From contig CAIJRN010000053.1 of the NCBI GenBank assembly GCA_903823115.1, positions 1-64,000 on the forward strand: DNA of 64,000 bases, written 5' to 3'. The stretch comes from an uncultured cyanobacterium (GTDB taxonomy: Bacteria; Cyanobacteriota; Cyanobacteriia; PCC-6307; Cyanobiaceae). Of this stretch, positions 7,557-15,883 are shown piece after piece. The notes under the pieces were generated by a model. It made no database searches. It was given only the letters and a program-made list of their open reading frames with translations, and was not told the origin of the DNA. How positions within the stretch are numbered: the first letter of the stretch is position 1; each line of letters starts with the position of its first letter. The translations under genes and the position numbers were made by a program.

Positions 7557-9128
7557 TCAGCGCTGGGGCAAGGTCGCCCAGTCGGCCGCATTCAGCTCAG
7601 GAAACAGTCCATCTTCACGGCGCACCGCCGCCAGCCAGGCCTCGGACAGGGGCGTGCCGTTCTCGATGGCATCGATCAGGCGCCAGAAGCGATCGAGATG
7701 GCGATGGATGCGCTCGCGGGCCAGCTCGGTGGTGGTGCCGGCCCGCAGGATGAAGCTCCAGTCGGAGCTCTGGGCCAGCAGCAACTCGCGTCCCGCCTGG
7801 GTGAGCCAGTCCCGTTGCTCGCTGCTGCCCACACCCCGGTTCACCCGGCGCACCATGGCCCGGGAGGCCCGCTGCCATTCGGCCACCACCCAGGAGTTGG
7901 TGTCGTTGAGCCAGTAGTCGTGGTAGCCGCCCTGGCCCCAGCTGGAGGGGGAGGGCTGGCAGACCTGCAGGTTCTGGCCCACCGACAACACATCGCGCAG
8001 ATGGGTGAAATTCACCCCCGACTGGGGGCCCAGCCGGAACAGCTCGCCCAGGAAGCGGGGGCCTTCAAACCACCAGTGGCCGAACAGCTCGGCATCAAAG
8101 GGCGCCACCAGCAGGGGCGGCCGATCGATCGTCTTGCCCAGGGCCTCCAGCTGGCGATGGCGGCCTTTGAGGTAGTCGGCGGCGTGCTGAGCCAGCCGCT
8201 CCCGGGCCCGCTCCGGTTCGTAGCCCTGTTTGGCCTCCAGCGGGCAGCCCTGGGCGGTGACGCGGTGCAGCTTCAGGCCCAGGGGACGGCGACTGCGGAT
8301 GCCCAGCTCACTGAGGCGCTCTTCGCTCAGATCCCAGCCGAGATCGCGGTGGAACTCCCGGTAGGCGCCATCGCCGGGATAGCCCTGGCTGGCACTCCAC
8401 ACCGGCAGGGTGGATTCGCTGTCGCGGCCGAAGAAGGCCACCCCGCCCGGCGAGCAGATCGGGGCGTAGACGCCGTAGCGGGGGCGCGGCATGGCGTGCA
8501 GCAGGCCATGGCCATCGAGCAGGGTGTAGCGCAGGCCGCAGCTGGCCAGCTGCTGGTCGAGGTCCTCGTAGTAGGCGCATTCCGGCAGCCAGATGCCGAG
8601 CGGTCGTTCCCCCAGCAGGCGCTGATGTTCGCGGATGGCGGTGAGCAGCTGGGCCCGCACCGACTCGGGCGAATCGCGCAGCAGCGGCAGATAGCCGTGG
8701 GTGGCGCCGCAGGTGATCAGATCGAGGACACCGTCCTGCTGCAGGCGGCGGAAGCGGCTCAGCAGCCGGCCGCCGCAATTGAGAAACTGCTGGCGGATCT
8801 CCACCAGGCGCCTCTCGAGATCAAGGGCGGCTCCGGCCAGCTCCTTCGGGGCGTCCGTGATCAGCGCCAGCCGCAGCTCCAGCCAGGCGACGAAGCGCGC
8901 ATTCAGGCCCCGATCGCTCAGCAGCGACAACAGGGTCGGCGAGAGGCCCATGGTGAGCCTGGGCCGCTGGCGCGGGTCGGCGGCGGCCGCCTCCAGCATC
9001 TCCAGCAGGGGCAGATAGCACTCCTGCAGGGCCTGGAAGTACCAGTCCTCCTCAAGGGAGCCCGCCTCTCCCGAGCGCACATAGGGGAGATGGGCGTGAA
9101 GCACGAGGGCCAGATCGCCTGCCGCCAT
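7557..9128 (-). CDS. GH57 1,4-alpha-glucan branching enzyme-like protein (DUF1957)
   Basis: Glycoside hydrolase family 57 protein, 523 residues, the usual size for DUF1957-type branching enzymes that introduce alpha-1,6 branches into glycogen. The N-terminal block LALVLHAHLPYVR contains the conserved HxH of the (beta/alpha)7 barrel. The putative nucleophile is Glu183 in WLPECAYYED and the acid/base is Asp345 in PFDAELFGHWWFEGP; both sit where they do in characterised thermophilic GH57 branching enzymes. The C-terminal helical domain (residues about 400 to 520) includes VNRGVGSSEQRDWL and SSDWSFI. It is a single gene divergent from the NYN-domain gene. A different GH57 transferase activity (for example 4-alpha-glucanotransferase) cannot be excluded. 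Confidence 0.85.
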   Translation of the reverse strand: MAAGDLALVLHAHLPYVRSGEAGSLEEDWYFQALQECYLPLLEMLEAAAADPRQRPRLTMGLSPTLLSLLSDRGLNARFVAWLELRLALITDAPKELAGAALDLERRLVEIRQQFLNCGGRLLSRFRRLQQDGVLDLITCGATHGYLPLLRDSPESVRAQLLTAIREHQRLLGERPLGIWLPECAYYEDLDQQLASCGLRYTLLDGHGLLHAMPRPRYGVYAPICSPGGVAFFGRDSESTLPVWSASQGYPGDGAYREFHRDLGWDLSEERLSELGIRSRRPLGLKLHRVTAQGCPLEAKQGYEPERARERLAQHAADYLKGRHRQLEALGKTIDRPPLLVAPFDAELFGHWWFEGPRFLGELFRLGPQSGVNFTHLRDVLSVGQNLQVCQPSPSSWGQGGYHDYWLNDTNSWVVAEWQRASRAMVRRVNRGVGSSEQRDWLTQAGRELLLAQSSDWSFILRAGTTTELARERIHRHLDRFWRLIDAIENGTPLSEAWLAAVRREDGLFPELNAADWATLPQR

Positions 9129-9186
9129 TCCGAACCCTCAAGGCTCGCAGTGTAGTGGCTGCTTCTAGGCTGCCAACGGAACGGGA

Positions 9187-9780
9187 ATGGGCGATACGGC
9201 CATGCGGCGGGTTCTGGCGGTCGACGGTCACAGCATGTTTTACGCCCAGCAGAAGGTGGGCTGGTTCTTCGACCCCCGCCATCTGCTGGAGCTGGCCGCT
9301 GAGGGTGCGGAGCTGGAGCTCACCAGTGCCTTCTGGTATGCGGGCCTCAAGGACCCCTCGGACCAGCGCCCGTTCCGCGATGCCCTCACCAGCCTGGGCT
9401 ACACCGTGCGCACCCGGCCGCTGCGGGAGCTGGGGGGAAGTGGCAACAGCAATAGTGGTAGCGGCGAGTCGGAGCAGCGCCAGTACACCCGCGCCAACCT
9501 GGATGTCGAGATCGCCATCGACCTGCTGACGGTGGCGCAGCGCACCGATCAGGTGTGGTTGCTCAGTGGCAGCCGCGATCTCGATCGCCTGGTGGAGGTG
9601 CTGCGGGCGCGGGGGCTGCAGATCGTTGTGATCAGCACCGAAGGCATGGTGGCGCGGGAGCTGCGCAACGCCGCCGATCGCTTCATCGATCTGGCCAGCC
9701 TGCGGCCCCGGCTGGAGAGAGGCGAGGCCCAGCAGCAGCCGGTGTTCAGCCGGACGGAAATCAGCCGCACGCAGCCCTGA
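9187..9780 (+). CDS. NYN domain (PIN-like/DUF88) protein
   Basis: A 197-residue protein of the NYN superfamily, PIN-fold proteins predicted to be RNA nucleases; the cyanobacterial clock-output protein LabA belongs to the same group. Acidic residues of the putative metal site are visible: VDGHSMFYA near residue 12, LDVEIAIDLL near 108, and LLSGSRDLDRLVEVLRARG near 124. A short glycine/serine-rich linker (about residues 84 to 96) interrupts the domain. Start at ATG 9187; a second ATG is at 9202. It starts 58 bases from the divergent GH57 gene. Target RNA and any role in the circadian system are unknown. Confidence 0.75.
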   Translation: MGDTAMRRVLAVDGHSMFYAQQKVGWFFDPRHLLELAAEGAELELTSAFWYAGLKDPSDQRPFRDALTSLGYTVRTRPLRELGGSGNSNSGSGESEQRQYTRANLDVEIAIDLLTVAQRTDQVWLLSGSRDLDRLVEVLRARGLQIVVISTEGMVARELRNAADRFIDLASLRPRLERGEAQQQPVFSRTEISRTQP

Positions 9781-10046
9781 GCGGATCGCCCCCCTCTGCC
9801 GTCTGGCTCCGGCTCTGCCCCCGTCCGGATTGGCCTTGAGCATGGGGATGGGCATGGAGCTGTGCTGCCCTTGCCAGGGCCAGCGGCCACCTGGGGCAGC
9901 GATGGGTCGGGGATACCGCCTTTCGATGACTCGGATGATTCCCTGGGAGGGGCAATCTCCTGGACTGCCCTGTTCTGCGCAGGACAAGCTCTGCACCGTT
10001 CCAGGTTCGTGGCGGAGCTTGCTCGGTCATCAAGTCCCGCCCTGGA
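9781..10046. other. Non-coding stretch upstream of the leuA inverted repeat
   Basis: This region after the NYN gene has no convincing gene. Plus-strand frames here have no family resemblance and no leucine-rich leader peptide of the kind used in leu attenuation. Together with the adjacent inverted repeat it forms a roughly 380-base gap in front of leuA. Confidence 0.35.
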
Positions 10047-10103
10047 GGCCTGCCGCCTGGCTTCCGGCGACCGGGATCACCGCCGGAAGCCAGGCGGCAG
10101 GCC
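10047..10103. repeat. 23-bp perfect inverted repeat at the leuA promoter
   Basis: Bases 10047-10069 are the exact reverse complement of 10081-10103, separated by an 11-base loop, giving a 23-bp perfect hairpin or cruciform. No T-run follows, so it is not a standard terminator. Directly behind it is a TAGAAT (10110-10115), five of six bases matching a -10 box; a -35 element would fall inside the right arm. The repeat could therefore be an operator-like or cruciform element at the leuA promoter, or a REP-type extragenic palindrome. A 12-mer of the right arm (AGGCGGCAGGCC) recurs twice just after hisIE. Confidence 0.75.
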
Positions 10104-10158
10104 AACCCTTAGAATGCAACCAACTCATACTCACTCCGCTTAACCCCTGTCTTCTGTC

Positions 10159-11784
10159 ATGGCGCGCGATCCCGGCCGGGTTCTGATCTTCGACACCACG
10201 CTGCGCGACGGCGAGCAGTCGCCCGGTGCCAGCCTCAACCTCGAGGAAAAGCTCGCCATCGCCCAGCAGCTGGCCCGCCTGGGGGTGGACATCATCGAGG
10301 CCGGCTTCCCCTTCGCCAGCATCGGTGACTTCAACGCCGTGCAGCGCATCGCCGCCAGTGTCGGCACGGCCGACGGCCCGGTGATCTGCGGCCTGGCCCG
10401 GGCCGCCGCCGGCGACATCAAGGCCTGCGCCGAGGCGGTGGCTCCGGCCGTTCACCGCCGCATCCACACCTTCATCGCCACCAGCGACATCCATCTGGAG
10501 CACAAGCTGCGCAAATCCCGCGCCGAGGTGCTCGACATCACCCGCGAGATGGTCGCCTATGCCCGCTCCCTCGTCGAGGATGTCGAGTTCTCCTGCGAGG
10601 ACGCCGGCCGCAGTGATCCGGAGTACATGCACCAGGTGATCGAGGCCGCCATCGAGGCCGGTGCCACCACGATCAACATCCCCGACACCGTGGGCTATGC
10701 CACCCCCACGGAGTTCGGTGAACTGATCGCCGGCATCAATCGCTGCGTTCCCAACATCGATCGGGCCGTGATTTCGGTGCACGGCCATAACGACCTCGGC
10801 CTGGCGGTGGCCAACTTCCTCGAGGCGGTCAAAAATGGCGCCCGCCAGCTGGAGTGCACGATCAACGGCATCGGCGAGCGGGCCGGTAACGCCTCGCTCG
10901 AAGAGCTGGTGATGGCGTTGCATGTGCGCCGCAGTTATTACAACCCCTTCCTCGGCCGGCCGGCGGACAGCACCACGCCGCTGACGGCGGTGCGCACCGA
11001 GGAGATCACCAAGACGTCGCGGCTGGTGTCCAATCTCACCGGCATGGCGGTGCAGCCCAACAAGGCGATTGTCGGCGCCAATGCCTTCGCCCATGAATCG
11101 GGCATTCACCAGGATGGGGTGCTCAAGCACCGCCTCACCTACGAGATCATCGATGCCCGCACCGTCGGTCTGGCCGATAACCGCATCTCCCTGGGAAAGT
11201 TGAGCGGTCGCAGCGCTTTCCGCGCCAGACTTGAGGAGCTCGGCTACAACCTCGAGCGCGATGATCTCAACGATGCCTTCGCCCGCTTCAAGGAGTTGGC
11301 GGATCGCAAACGGGAGATCAGCGATCGCGATCTCGAGGCGATCGTCTCCGAGCAGGTGCAGCAACAGGATGAATGCCGCTTCATCCTCAAGCGGGTGCAG
11401 GTGAGCTGCGGCACCGGCCTGCTGCCCACGGCCACCGTCAGCCTGGAAACCGCCGATGGCGCCGAACGGAGTGAGGCGGCCATCGGCACCGGTCCGGTCG
11501 ATGCGGTCTGCCAGGCGCTCAACCGGCTGGCCGGCGTACCCAACGAGCTGGTGGAGTTCAGCATCAAATCGGTCACCGAAGGCATTGATGCCATGGGAGA
11601 GGTGACGATCCGCCTGCGCCATGACGGCGTGCTCTATTCCGGCCACTCCGCCGACACCGACATCGTGGTGGCGGCGGCCCATGCCTTCGTCAATGCCCTC
11701 AACCGTCTGGTGGCGGGTGGTCAGCGGGTGCCTCTCCATCCCCAGAAGGCGCCACTGCCGGTGGCCGAGCTGCCTCGGCTCTAG
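10159..11784 (+). CDS. leuA: 2-isopropylmalate synthase
   Basis: Catalyses the first committed step of leucine synthesis, condensing acetyl-CoA with 2-oxoisovalerate in the cytoplasm. The N-terminal HMGL-like TIM barrel shows the family signature ([15 protein letters not shown]) at residues 9 to 23, the metal-site [16 protein letters not shown] near 212 to 228, and [18 protein letters not shown] near 243 to 260. The C-terminal LeuA dimer/leucine-feedback domain occupies about residues 400 to 530. Length 541 is normal for cyanobacterial LeuA. Expression probably starts from the TAGAAT box at 10110, next to the perfect inverted repeat. It is monocistronic here, followed by the guanidine riboswitch. 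Confidence 0.97.
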   Translation: MARDPGRVLIFDTTLRDGEQSPGASLNLEEKLAIAQQLARLGVDIIEAGFPFASIGDFNAVQRIAASVGTADGPVICGLARAAAGDIKACAEAVAPAVHRRIHTFIATSDIHLEHKLRKSRAEVLDITREMVAYARSLVEDVEFSCEDAGRSDPEYMHQVIEAAIEAGATTINIPDTVGYATPTEFGELIAGINRCVPNIDRAVISVHGHNDLGLAVANFLEAVKNGARQLECTINGIGERAGNASLEELVMALHVRRSYYNPFLGRPADSTTPLTAVRTEEITKTSRLVSNLTGMAVQPNKAIVGANAFAHESGIHQDGVLKHRLTYEIIDARTVGLADNRISLGKLSGRSAFRARLEELGYNLERDDLNDAFARFKELADRKREISDRDLEAIVSEQVQQQDECRFILKRVQVSCGTGLLPTATVSLETADGAERSEAAIGTGPVDAVCQALNRLAGVPNELVEFSIKSVTEGIDAMGEVTIRLRHDGVLYSGHSADTDIVVAAAHAFVNALNRLVAGGQRVPLHPQKAPLPVAELPRL

Positions 11785-11893
11785 GCCCCTCCCCGCTGCT
11801 GGGCCAGGCACTCGGAAGCTGACGTCCGGCGGCTGGAGTGGTCGTCGGTAGCGATCGCGACAACAGCGGCAACGCTCTGGCGGGAGCATCTGC

Positions 11894-12023
11894 GGGCGGA
11901 CAACGTTTCTAGGGTTCCGGCCTCGCCCATCTGCGGATGTGGCGAGGTGTCTGGTCCGAGAGAAACGCGCCGGAGCCTTCGGGCTGCGGCGGCACGGAGG
12001 GACAAAAGCCCGGGAGACCGCCC
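11894..12023 (+). promoter_or_regulatory. Guanidine-I (ykkC) riboswitch
   Basis: The highly conserved blocks of the ykkC/guanidine-I aptamer occur in order: CTAGGGTTCCG (11909-11919), CTGGTCCGAGAG (11951-11962), and CACGG followed by GGGACAAAAGCCCGGGAGA (11993-12017). The P1 stem can form between GGGCGG (11894-11899) and CCGCCC (12018-12023). A P2 hairpin pairs CCTCGCC (11921-11927) with GGCGAGG (11941-11947). Binding of free guanidinium is established for this class. The aptamer ends 25 bases before the guanidine hydrolase ATG; the spacer is pyrimidine-rich with no obvious Shine-Dalgarno sequence or T-run, so whether control is at translation or termination is not clear. Confidence 0.95.
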
Positions 12024-12048
12024 CATTCACCCCTCCCCCTCCGTTGCC

Positions 12049-13230
12049 ATGAGCGAAGCATCCGGCGCCTTTGAGAGTCGCCACCCCTCCGAGGGCCAGG
12101 CGGCCCTGGAAAAGGAGCGCTCCCTGCCGTTGACGGGCTGGCAGCAGGAGGTGGACCAGGGCCTTCGCTACGGCCTGGAGGCGGCCGAGAGCATCGTCGA
12201 TCGCCGCATCTCCACCTTCTCGCGCGGTGAGCTGCCCCACTACGCGGGCATCAACACCTTCATGAAGGCCCCGTACATCGAAGACGTCAACCGCGTCGGC
12301 GAGTTCGATGTGGCGATTGTCGGTGTGCCCCACGACAGCGGCACCACCTACCGACCTGGCACCCGCTTCGGTCCCCAGGGGATTCGCCGCATCTCCGCCC
12401 TGTACACCCCCTACAACTACGAGATGGGAGTCGATCTGCGGGAGCAGATCAAGCTCTGCGATGTCGGTGACATCTTCACGATCCCCGCCAACAACGAGAA
12501 GAGTTTCGACCAGATCTCCAAAGGCATCGCCCATGTCTTCGCCAGCGGTGCCTTTCCGATCATCCTCGGCGGCGACCACTCGATCGGTTTTCCGACGGTG
12601 CGCGGTATCTGCCGCCATCTCGGCGACAAGAAAATCGGCATCATTCACTTTGATCGCCATGTCGACACCCAGGAGATCGACCTCGACGAGCGCATGCACA
12701 CCTGCCCCTGGTTCCATGCCACCAACATGGCCAATGCCCCGGCCGAAAATCTGGTGCAGCTGGGGATCGGTGGTTGGCAGGTGCCGCGCGAGGGGGTCAA
12801 GGTCTGCCGCGAGCGGGGGACCAACGTGCTCACCGTCACCGACATCTGCGAGATGGGCCTGAAGGCGGCCGCCCAGTTCGCGATCGATCGCGCCACCGAT
12901 GGCACCGATTGCGTCTACATCTCCTTCGACATCGACTGCATCGATGCCGGCTTCGTGCCCGGCACCGGCTGGCCCGAGCCTGGCGGCCTGCTGCCGCGCG
13001 AAGCCTTGAAACTGCTGGAGCTGATCGTGCGCAACGTGCCGGTCTGCGGCCTGGAAATCGTCGAGGTGTCTCCTCCCTACGACGTCAGCGACATGACCTC
13101 GCTGATGGCGACCCGGGTGATCTGCGACACCATGGCTCACCTGGTGGTGAGCGGCCAGCTGCCCCGCAAGCAGACCCCGGCCTGGCTGCACCAGGAGTGC
13201 AACATGCACGTGGATCAGAAGTGGAGATAG
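12049..13230 (+). CDS. gdmH: Ni-dependent guanidine hydrolase (arginase/agmatinase family)
   Basis: Ureohydrolase-fold enzyme of 393 residues expected to hydrolyse guanidine to urea and ammonia. It matches the Synechocystis Sll1077 type, long annotated as agmatinase and later shown to be a nickel-dependent guanidine hydrolase. Metal ligands are in GGDHS (near residue 175), HFDRHVDTQ (near 200 to 208, with Arg where agmatinases have Ala) and SFDIDC (near 292). A long N-terminal extension of about 85 residues precedes the fold, as in that subgroup. The start at ATG 12049 lies just behind the riboswitch; upstream in-frame codons would run through the aptamer. It heads an operon with hypA and hypB, which fits a nickel enzyme. 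Agmatinase activity is the main alternative. Confidence 0.93.
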   Translation: MSEASGAFESRHPSEGQAALEKERSLPLTGWQQEVDQGLRYGLEAAESIVDRRISTFSRGELPHYAGINTFMKAPYIEDVNRVGEFDVAIVGVPHDSGTTYRPGTRFGPQGIRRISALYTPYNYEMGVDLREQIKLCDVGDIFTIPANNEKSFDQISKGIAHVFASGAFPIILGGDHSIGFPTVRGICRHLGDKKIGIIHFDRHVDTQEIDLDERMHTCPWFHATNMANAPAENLVQLGIGGWQVPREGVKVCRERGTNVLTVTDICEMGLKAAAQFAIDRATDGTDCVYISFDIDCIDAGFVPGTGWPEPGGLLPREALKLLELIVRNVPVCGLEIVEVSPPYDVSDMTSLMATRVICDTMAHLVVSGQLPRKQTPAWLHQECNMHVDQKWR

Positions 13231-13233
13231 GGC

Positions 13234-13641
13234 ATGCACGAAGTCGACATGACCAAGTGCCTGCTGCTGTCGATGAACCAGTGGAAGCAGCAGCACGCCC
13301 CAACCATCCCCAGCGTGCAGCAGGTGCACCTGCAGGTGGGCACCTTCACCTGCGTTGAGCCCGAGCAGCTGGTGTTCACCTGGCGCGTTGCCGTGCAGGC
13401 CAGCTGGCTGGCCGGTGCCGAGCTGGTGATCGAAGCCGTGCCGCTGGTGGGTCGCTGTCTGCAGTGCAACGCCACCTACAACCCGAGCCCTGATTCGGCC
13501 TACCGCTCCCCCTGCTGCGATCACCCGATGGAGGAGATCGTCAGCGGCCGCGAATTGCGGATCCGCTCGGTGGAGTACACCCTGCCCGAATCGCCCCCAG
13601 CCAGTCTCCAGCCGTCCCTTGCTGTCGCCCCCGCGGCCTGA
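13234..13641 (+). CDS. hypA: Nickel insertion protein HypA
   Basis: Nickel chaperone of 135 residues. It begins with MHEVD, the conserved N-terminal Met-His-Glu that binds nickel in HypA/HybF. The zinc-binding part has CLQC (near residue 75) and then a CC pair (SPCCDHP near 90) instead of a clear second CxxC, a mild deviation. The family C-terminal [12 protein letters not shown] is present, followed by an alanine/proline tail of about 20 residues. It starts three bases after the guanidine hydrolase stop. No hydrogenase structural genes are in the window, so the likely client is the hydrolase, as in the Synechocystis sll1077-sll1079 cluster. Confidence 0.9.
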   Translation: MHEVDMTKCLLLSMNQWKQQHAPTIPSVQQVHLQVGTFTCVEPEQLVFTWRVAVQASWLAGAELVIEAVPLVGRCLQCNATYNPSPDSAYRSPCCDHPMEEIVSGRELRIRSVEYTLPESPPASLQPSLAVAPAA

Positions 13642-13646
13642 ATGCC

Positions 13647-14387
13647 ATGCACATGCCCCTCGAAGACACCCTGGGACTCAATCTCCTGGCCGCCAATCAG
13701 CACCAGGCCCAGCACAATCGCCAGCATTTCGACGCCTGGCGCCTGCTCTGTCTCAACGTGATGAGCAGCCCCGGCGCTGGTAAGACCTCCCTGCTGGAGC
13801 GCAGCTTGGCGGCCCTGGCCCCCGAGTTCGCCATGGCGGTGCTGGAGGGCGACATGACCACCCTGCTCGACGCCGAGCGCCTGGAGGCGGTGGGGGTGCC
13901 GGTGGTGCCGATCACCACCGGTCGTGCCTGTCATCTCGATGCGGCGATGGTCAGCGGCGGCCTGAAGATCCTGCGCCAGCGCCTCGATCCAGCCAGCCTC
14001 GATCTGCTCTGGGTCGAGAACGTCGGCAACCTGGTTTGCCCAGCTGAGTTCGAGATCGGCGAGCATCGCAAGGTGGCGCTGCTGAGTGTCACCGAAGGCG
14101 ACGACAAACCGCTCAAGTACCCGGTGATGTTCCGCGAGGCGGACTGCGTGCTGATCACCAAGGTGGACTTGCTGCCCTATCTGCCGGTCCAGGTGGAGCG
14201 GATCGAGGCCCACATCCAGCAGGTGAATCCCCGCTGCGCCGTGTTCCAGGTGTCGGCCAGCAGCGGCGTTGGCCTGGAGGCCTGGCACGACTGGCTGCGC
14301 CGGCAACGGGCTGCGCTCGCTTCAGCTGCAGCCCCGGCTGTGGCAGACCCGGCTGTGTCAGCCCCCGAGCCGGTGCTGGTGCCATGA
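13647..14387 (+). CDS. hypB: Hydrogenase/guanidine hydrolase nickel-incorporation GTPase HypB
   Basis: Cytoplasmic SIMIBI-class GTPase, 246 residues, that drives nickel transfer to a client enzyme. The P-loop is [12 protein letters not shown] (near residue 40), the metal-binding GRACHLDA and ENVGNLVCP motifs (near 92 and 127) are intact, and the guanine-specificity segment reads TKVDLLPYL. It lacks the N-terminal CxxCGC or His-rich nickel-storage region found in some HypB proteins. The C-terminus ends in an alanine/proline tail. It lies five bases behind hypA and overlaps the next gene by four bases (ATGA). With hypA it probably loads nickel into the guanidine hydrolase. Confidence 0.92.
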   Translation: MHMPLEDTLGLNLLAANQHQAQHNRQHFDAWRLLCLNVMSSPGAGKTSLLERSLAALAPEFAMAVLEGDMTTLLDAERLEAVGVPVVPITTGRACHLDAAMVSGGLKILRQRLDPASLDLLWVENVGNLVCPAEFEIGEHRKVALLSVTEGDDKPLKYPVMFREADCVLITKVDLLPYLPVQVERIEAHIQQVNPRCAVFQVSASSGVGLEAWHDWLRRQRAALASAAAPAVADPAVSAPEPVLVP

Positions 14388-15778
14388 CGGCCGCCGTTCC
14401 CGCCCGTCTCTGGCCGGAAGGCATGGGTGCTGTCGACGTCAGGGCGCTGCTGGAGGCCCGCCAGGTGCGCTACGCGTTGGCGAGTTTTGTCGATCTCCAT
14501 GGCGTCTGCAAGGCCAAGGCCGTACCGATCGCCCATCTGGAGTCGATGCTGGCCGGCTCGGAGCTGTTCACCGGCGCCGCCCTCGATGGCGTGCCCCAGG
14601 ACGTCAGTGACGACGAGGTGGCGGCCCTGCCCGACCCGGCCTCGGCCACCGTGCTGCCCTGGCGATCCGACACGATCTGGTTGGCCAGCAATCTGCAGCT
14701 CAACGGCGAGCCGTTCGAGGCCTGCAGTCGCTCGATTCTCTGCCGCGTGCGCCAGCAGGCCGCCGCGATGGGCTTCCGCTTCCAGCTGGGCGTGGAGACC
14801 GAGTTCTTCGTGCTGCGCCGCGGCGCTGATGGCGGCCTGGAGCCGGCCAGTGCCAGCGACAACCTGGAAAAGCCCTGCTACGACCTGCGGGGCCTGCTCG
14901 ACAACCTGGGCTGGCTCGACGAGCTGGTGCAGGCGATGAACGATCTGGGCTGGGGTGTCTACTCCTTTGATCACGAGGATGGCAACGGTCAGTTCGAGAC
15001 CGATTTCGGCTACGCCGATGCCCTGGTGACGGCGGACCGGGTCAGCTTCTTCCGGCTGATGGCCCGCGAGATCTGCCGGCGCCACGGGTTGCTGGCCAGC
15101 TTCATGCCCAAGCCGTTCGCCGATCGCACCGGCAGCGGCGCCCACTTCAACATGTCCCTCGCCGATCCGGCCAGCGGCGCCAACCTGTTCGAGCCTGAGC
15201 CAGGGTGCGCTGCTGACACCAGCGGCGGCGGCATCAGCGAGCTGGGCCGCTGCTTCATCGCCGGCATCCTGCGCCATGCTCCGGCGATCTGCGCCGTGAT
15301 CGCCCCCACGGTCAACAGCTACAAGCGCCTGGTGGTGCAGGGCAGCATGTCGGGTTTCACCTGGGCACCGGTGTTCATCTGCTACGGCAACAACAACCGC
15401 ACCAACATGCTGCGCATCCCCGCTGCCGGGGGGCGGGTCGAATGCCGTGCCGCCGACAGCGCCTGTAACCCCTATCTGGCCTCAGCCCTGCTGCTGGCCG
15501 CCGGTCTCGAAGGGATCCGCGAGGGGCTCGATCCCGGCCCCGCCAACCTGGACAACGCCTACCGCCTCAGCGCCGAGCAGCGCCGGCAGCGGGGTCTCAC
15601 CACCCTGCCCCGCACCCTCGCCGAAGCGGTGGAGGCCTTCGCCGCCGATCCCCTGCCCCGCCAGGTGTTCGGTGAGGCGATGGCGGAGGCCTTCATCAAC
15701 TTCAAGCGCCAGGAATGGTCCGACTACCACGCTGATGTCTCCGACTGGGAGCGGGATCGCTACCTCGAACTCTTCTGA
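14384..15778 (+). CDS. glnT: Type III glutamate-ammonia ligase-like protein (GlnT)
   Basis: Glutamine synthetase superfamily enzyme of 464 residues. It has the N-terminal beta-grasp region ([16 protein letters not shown]), the ATP/metal glutamates in VETEFFVLR (near 141) and in [12 protein letters not shown] (near 196), and the substrate segment [11 protein letters not shown] (near 250). The tyrosine adenylylation site of classic GSI is not present at the expected NLYDL position (here NLDNAY). The wording fits GlnT-type ligases, which make glutamine or gamma-glutamyl amides. It overlaps hypB (ATGA) and precedes the ABC transporter, so it belongs to the guanidine operon. Inference: it captures ammonia released from guanidine, or glutamylates a related amine. 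The acceptor is unproven. Confidence 0.85.
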   Translation: MTAAVPARLWPEGMGAVDVRALLEARQVRYALASFVDLHGVCKAKAVPIAHLESMLAGSELFTGAALDGVPQDVSDDEVAALPDPASATVLPWRSDTIWLASNLQLNGEPFEACSRSILCRVRQQAAAMGFRFQLGVETEFFVLRRGADGGLEPASASDNLEKPCYDLRGLLDNLGWLDELVQAMNDLGWGVYSFDHEDGNGQFETDFGYADALVTADRVSFFRLMAREICRRHGLLASFMPKPFADRTGSGAHFNMSLADPASGANLFEPEPGCAADTSGGGISELGRCFIAGILRHAPAICAVIAPTVNSYKRLVVQGSMSGFTWAPVFICYGNNNRTNMLRIPAAGGRVECRAADSACNPYLASALLLAAGLEGIREGLDPGPANLDNAYRLSAEQRRQRGLTTLPRTLAEAVEAFAADPLPRQVFGEAMAEAFINFKRQEWSDYHADVSDWERDRYLELF

Positions 15779-15883
15779 GCTGTGCCCACCATGCCGCCCT
15801 GATCCGTCGCTTCTGGCACTCCGCCCCCCTTCGCGATCCACCGATTACCCCTGCCTTCAGCCACTCCTTCCCACCCCGACCCC

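Noticed and set aside
7512-9155. Long plus-strand frame opposite the GH57 gene
   Set aside because: It mirrors the GH57 gene and has no domain; composition is that of a shadow frame.
10047-10103. Inverted repeat before leuA as a terminator or leu attenuator
   Set aside because: There is no T-run after it and no leucine-rich leader peptide nearby.
12049-13230. Annotation of the ureohydrolase as agmatinase (SpeB)
   Set aside because: The riboswitch in front, the hypA/hypB neighbours and the HFDRH metal motif fit the guanidine hydrolase group better than agmatinases.
10030-13524. Very long minus-strand frame (over 1100 codons) opposite leuA and gdmH
   Set aside because: It is antisense to two clear genes and rich in His/Gln/Gly/Asp as expected of the complement of GC-rich coding DNA.
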